A DNA stretch of 7,765 bases from Candidatus Shapirobacteria bacterium UBA1435 (lineage in GTDB: Bacteria > Patescibacteriota > Microgenomatia > UBA12405). This document shows, piece after piece, positions 5,852 to 7,765 of the stretch. The notes under the pieces are model-generated. The model did no database searches. It had not been told where the DNA came from and worked only from the letters and a program-made list of their open reading frames with translations. Position 1 is the stretch's first letter, and the number at the start of each line of letters is the position of its first letter. A program made the translations under genes and the position numbers. The DNA lies in contig DCTR01000002.1 in the NCBI GenBank assembly GCA_002329385.1, positions 1-7,765 on the forward strand, in the 5' to 3' direction.

Positions 5852-6963
5852 CGCATCTCCGCCACCTTTTTAATCAGCTGAAACACTTCCTTATTTTGCA
5901 TCGCCTCCAGTATGCCGCCAATCACCTGTAAGCCTGGTTCGTCGGCCACCAGTGTCGTAATCCCCACCTCCCCTTCAATCGATTCCGCCAGCCCTTTTAA
6001 TTTTGCCCCGTTGCCCACCAACACTATTCCCCTCTTCACGATATCCTCCATTAGTTCCGGCGGTGTTTCATCCAATACCTGGGCCACCGCCTTCGCCACC
6101 CTCGACACCTCCAACCCGATTGCCTCTCTCACTTCCTCTTCCTCCATCTTAATACTTTTTGGTAGGCCGCTCTCCAGATCCCTACCCCGGATTACCATGT
6201 TTCGCGAGTCCTTAAGGTTTTTTAGAGACACGTTACCAATCTCTGTTTTTATTTTTTCCGCCGTCCTTTTGCCAATCAACAATCCATACTTCATCTTCAC
6301 ATAATTTGCTATGGCCACATCCCAATCCTCACTGGCCGACTCCACCCCCCTCCCTACCACCACTCCGCCCAGCGAGACCACGTTTACCTCCGTCTTCCCT
6401 CCGCCAACATCAACCACCATTACCGCCGTCGACCTGTCCATCGGCAATCCCAACCCGACTGCCGCCAAAATTGCCTGTTCTACCAATATTACCTCTCTCG
6501 CCCCCACTTTGGCAAAAATCGTCCTCACTGCCCGCTTTTGGACATCGTTGATTACCGCCGGCACCCCCACCAATATCCTCGACCGGTAAATCTTTGGATA
6601 TCTGGATGGAATTTCATAAACCATTTTCATGTAATACGACACCAATGTCTCCGCCGCCTCCAAATCGGCGATTATCCCTCGTCTTAACGGGCTGATCACT
6701 TCCACCTGCCTCGGCTCGCGGTTGTATATTTCTTTGGCTTTATATCCATAGGCAATTACCGCCCCCATCTCCTGTTTTGGTGCCGACATTCCTGTCCATC
6801 TTCTTTTTTTTAGCCTGGCCACCATGTTTGGCTCGTCGACTATTATCCCCCGGTTCTTTAAGCCAATCACGATATTGGTGCTACCTAAATCCACCCCGAT
6901 ATCCCAACCAAAATTCGACAACAACCCATCCATTTTATGACCAAGATCAGCAAAAATTTTCAC
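5848..6963 (-). CDS. mreB: MreB-like actin homologue, cell-shape determinant
   Basis: MreB is a bacterial actin that polymerises on the inner membrane face and positions wall-elongation enzymes. The family match is strong along the whole 371 residues: the nucleotide-binding phosphate-1 loop DIGVDLGSTN (21-30), VGVPAVINDVQKRAV (132-146), VEQAILAAVGLGLPM (161-175), the phosphate-2 loop DVGGGKTEVNVVS (185-197), YGLLIGKRTAEKIKTEIGNV (226-245), GRDLESGLPKSI (260-271) and the adenosine-site VLVGNGAKLKGLAE (314-327). Several canonical residues differ (GGGT reads GGGK, the GGG of the adenosine motif reads GNG, and EEP reads EQA). The start shown is a GTG at 6963. An in-frame ATG at 6933 gives MDGLLSNFGWDIG, closer to the usual MreB N-terminus, and is at least as likely. 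It is first in the leftward operon and overlaps mrdA by ATGA; mreC, mreD and rodA do not follow. Confidence 0.95.
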   Translation of the reverse strand: MKIFADLGHKMDGLLSNFGWDIGVDLGSTNIVIGLKNRGIIVDEPNMVARLKKRRWTGMSAPKQEMGAVIAYGYKAKEIYNREPRQVEVISPLRRGIIADLEAAETLVSYYMKMVYEIPSRYPKIYRSRILVGVPAVINDVQKRAVRTIFAKVGAREVILVEQAILAAVGLGLPMDRSTAVMVVDVGGGKTEVNVVSLGGVVVGRGVESASEDWDVAIANYVKMKYGLLIGKRTAEKIKTEIGNVSLKNLKDSRNMVIRGRDLESGLPKSIKMEEEEVREAIGLEVSRVAKAVAQVLDETPPELMEDIVKRGIVLVGNGAKLKGLAESIEGEVGITTLVADEPGLQVIGGILEAMQNKEVFQLIKKVAEMR

Positions 6964-6969
6964 TGCCTA

Positions 6970-6978
6970 AGTATACCA
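6970..6978 (-). promoter_or_regulatory. Extended -10 promoter element for the mreB operon
   Basis: On the minus strand this reads TGGTATACT, an extended -10 (TGn plus TATACT, five of six matches to TATAAT). A weak -35 (GGAACA) lies 17 nt upstream. Transcription would start near 6963, at or just before the GTG and about 30 nt before the ATG at 6933. No strong SD precedes either start codon. It is the only promoter-like site I found in front of the minus-strand gene block. Confidence 0.5.
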
Positions 6979-7033
6979 ACAGCCCTGCGTTTTGTTCCAA
7001 AAAACTACCCTCGCTAAACATAATTCCGCTTTA

Positions 7034-7039
7034 TATACT
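7034..7039 (+). promoter_or_regulatory. -10 promoter element for the divergent Wzy-like gene
   Basis: TATACT (five of six matches to TATAAT) lies within an AT-rich TTTATATACTACTATTA stretch 20 nt before the ATG at 7059. No convincing -35 sits at the proper distance. Transcription would begin about 7046, giving a leader of roughly 13 nt that contains no SD. A second, poorer match (CATAAT) is at 7019-7024. Confidence 0.4.
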
Positions 7040-7058
7040 ACTATTACCCACCGCCTCT

Positions 7059-7765
7059 ATGAAAAAGATAATCCATTTTCTCTACCTGTTGCTATTTTTC
7101 GTTACCCCCTTAGTCTTTACCCCCCTAAATTCGGAACTCTTTGAACTGCCAAAAATGTATTTTGTTTATTTCATTTCTCTGCTTATTTTTTCCACCCATC
7201 TGTATTTGGCTCTAACCAACCAATGTCCATTGTTCAGACCAACTTTCCTCACCTGGCCGCTGATAATATTTCTTCTTTCTCAAGTCGTCTCCACTCTTTT
7301 CTCTATCGACAAATACACCTCAATTTTTGGCTACTATTCGCGACTAAATGGCGGACTGCTTCCCACCGCTACCTATATTCTGCTTTATTTTGTTCTTTCC
7401 GTCCACCTCGATCCACCCCTAAAAAACCGGATCATTACTATCTCGCTATTCTCCGGCCTCCTTGTTGCCGTCTTCGGCATCCTCGAGCATTTTGGCATCG
7501 ACAAATCATTTTGGGTCCAGGACGTTCAAAACCGGGTTTTTGCCTCTTTTGGTCAGCCCAACTGGCTGGCCGCCTATCTCTGTCTTCTTTTGCCCTTCTC
7601 CGTTTTTGGCTTTCTTCGGACCAAACATTCCCACCTGCCCTACTTTCTCCTCTCCCTCCTCTTCTTTCTTTGTCTGCTTTTTACCAAATCGCAATCTGGT
7701 TTTTTCGCCGCATTTGTTGTTACCGTCTCCACCATCTTTCTTCACCTGATTACCCTCCCCCGGCC
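7059..7765 (+). CDS. O-antigen ligase/polymerase-like membrane protein (Wzy_C type), N-terminal part
   Basis: The gene begins with ATG AAA AAG ATA and stays open to the window edge, about 235 codons with no stop, so the C-terminus is missing. Proteins of this type polymerise or ligate surface glycan at the membrane. The N-terminus is a basic MKK followed by FVTPLVFTPLNSELFELPK. About eight hydrophobic segments follow (near 5-22, 34-52, 65-81, 98-115, 124-142, 166-186, 194-209 and 213-232). Two stretches fit the family: FSIDKYTSIFGYYSRLNGG (81-99) and RVFASFGQPNWLAAYL (159-174), the latter resembling the conserved R...G.pN..a.yl block at the start of the Wzy_C region. It is transcribed divergently from mreB, with a 95-bp gap and no SD. 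Whether it makes lipopolysaccharide-like polymer, links glycan to protein or serves another glycan pathway cannot be told. Confidence 0.87.
   Translation, partial: MKKIIHFLYLLLFFVTPLVFTPLNSELFELPKMYFVYFISLLIFSTHLYLALTNQCPLFRPTFLTWPLIIFLLSQVVSTLFSIDKYTSIFGYYSRLNGGLLPTATYILLYFVLSVHLDPPLKNRIITISLFSGLLVAVFGILEHFGIDKSFWVQDVQNRVFASFGQPNWLAAYLCLLLPFSVFGFLRTKHSHLPYFLLSLLFFLCLLFTKSQSGFFAAFVVTVSTIFLHLITLPR

Noticed and set aside
5912..6589. Plus-strand open frames of 81-130 codons across mreB
   Set aside because: Antisense shadows of mreB with Pro/Ser/Thr-rich products and no start signals.
7462..7749. Second plus frame and a minus-strand frame at 7506-7745 rich in Lys/Gly/Glu
   Set aside because: Both overlap the Wzy-like gene in other frames; the minus one is the antisense of a hydrophobic, pyrimidine-rich coding region.
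1..7765. tRNA, rRNA, CRISPR array or insertion sequence
   Set aside because: Almost all DNA is accounted for by protein genes. I saw no regularly spaced repeats, no transposase motifs and no cloverleaf-like segment in the short gaps.

Overview
The window looks like a piece of a compact bacterial genome, most likely from the Candidate Phyla Radiation (Patescibacteria, perhaps Microgenomates). That placement is inference. It rests on reduced-length versions of TopA, DprA and PBP2, 4-nt or longer gene overlaps, near absence of intergenic DNA, and a Wzy-type polymerase/ligase with the N-terminal style I associate with that group. TGA ends at least two genes in frame, so the UGA-recoding CPR lineages are excluded. 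No rRNA or marker gene is present to fix the taxonomy.

Layout: six genes run leftward on the minus strand as one probable operon, in transcription order mreB (6963-5848), mrdA/PBP2 (5851-4196), a radical SAM protein with half a SPASM domain (4181-3282), a small membrane protein (3301-2960), dprA (2963-2334) and topA (2293-290). The junctions are ATGA overlap, 14-nt gap, 20-nt overlap, GTGA overlap and 40-nt gap. At the right edge a divergent plus-strand gene, an O-antigen-ligase/polymerase (Wzy_C-like) membrane protein, starts at 7059 and leaves the window. The 95-bp divergent region between them holds a promoter-like -10 element for each direction, both placed so close to the start codons that the mRNAs would be nearly leaderless. 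At the left edge (1-290) the sequence supports two mutually overlapping partial genes: a plus-strand C-terminus whose stop shares TTAA with the topA stop, or a minus-strand membrane-protein N-terminus. I cannot decide between them.

How the genes fit: mreB and PBP2 belong to the lateral cell-wall elongation machinery, though MreC, MreD and RodA are absent between them. The Wzy-like gene is also an envelope gene. dprA and topA are DNA uptake/recombination and supercoiling genes that are often neighbours. Between the two blocks sits a patchily AT-rich pair, radical SAM plus a small two-helix membrane protein, which is the most interesting part of the window. It looks like an inserted or fast-evolving cassette and could be an enzyme with its membrane-anchored or secreted substrate or partner.

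The plus strand is strongly C-rich over G even inside the plus-strand gene, so the skew follows the DNA strand and not coding direction. This suggests the minus strand is the leading strand here.
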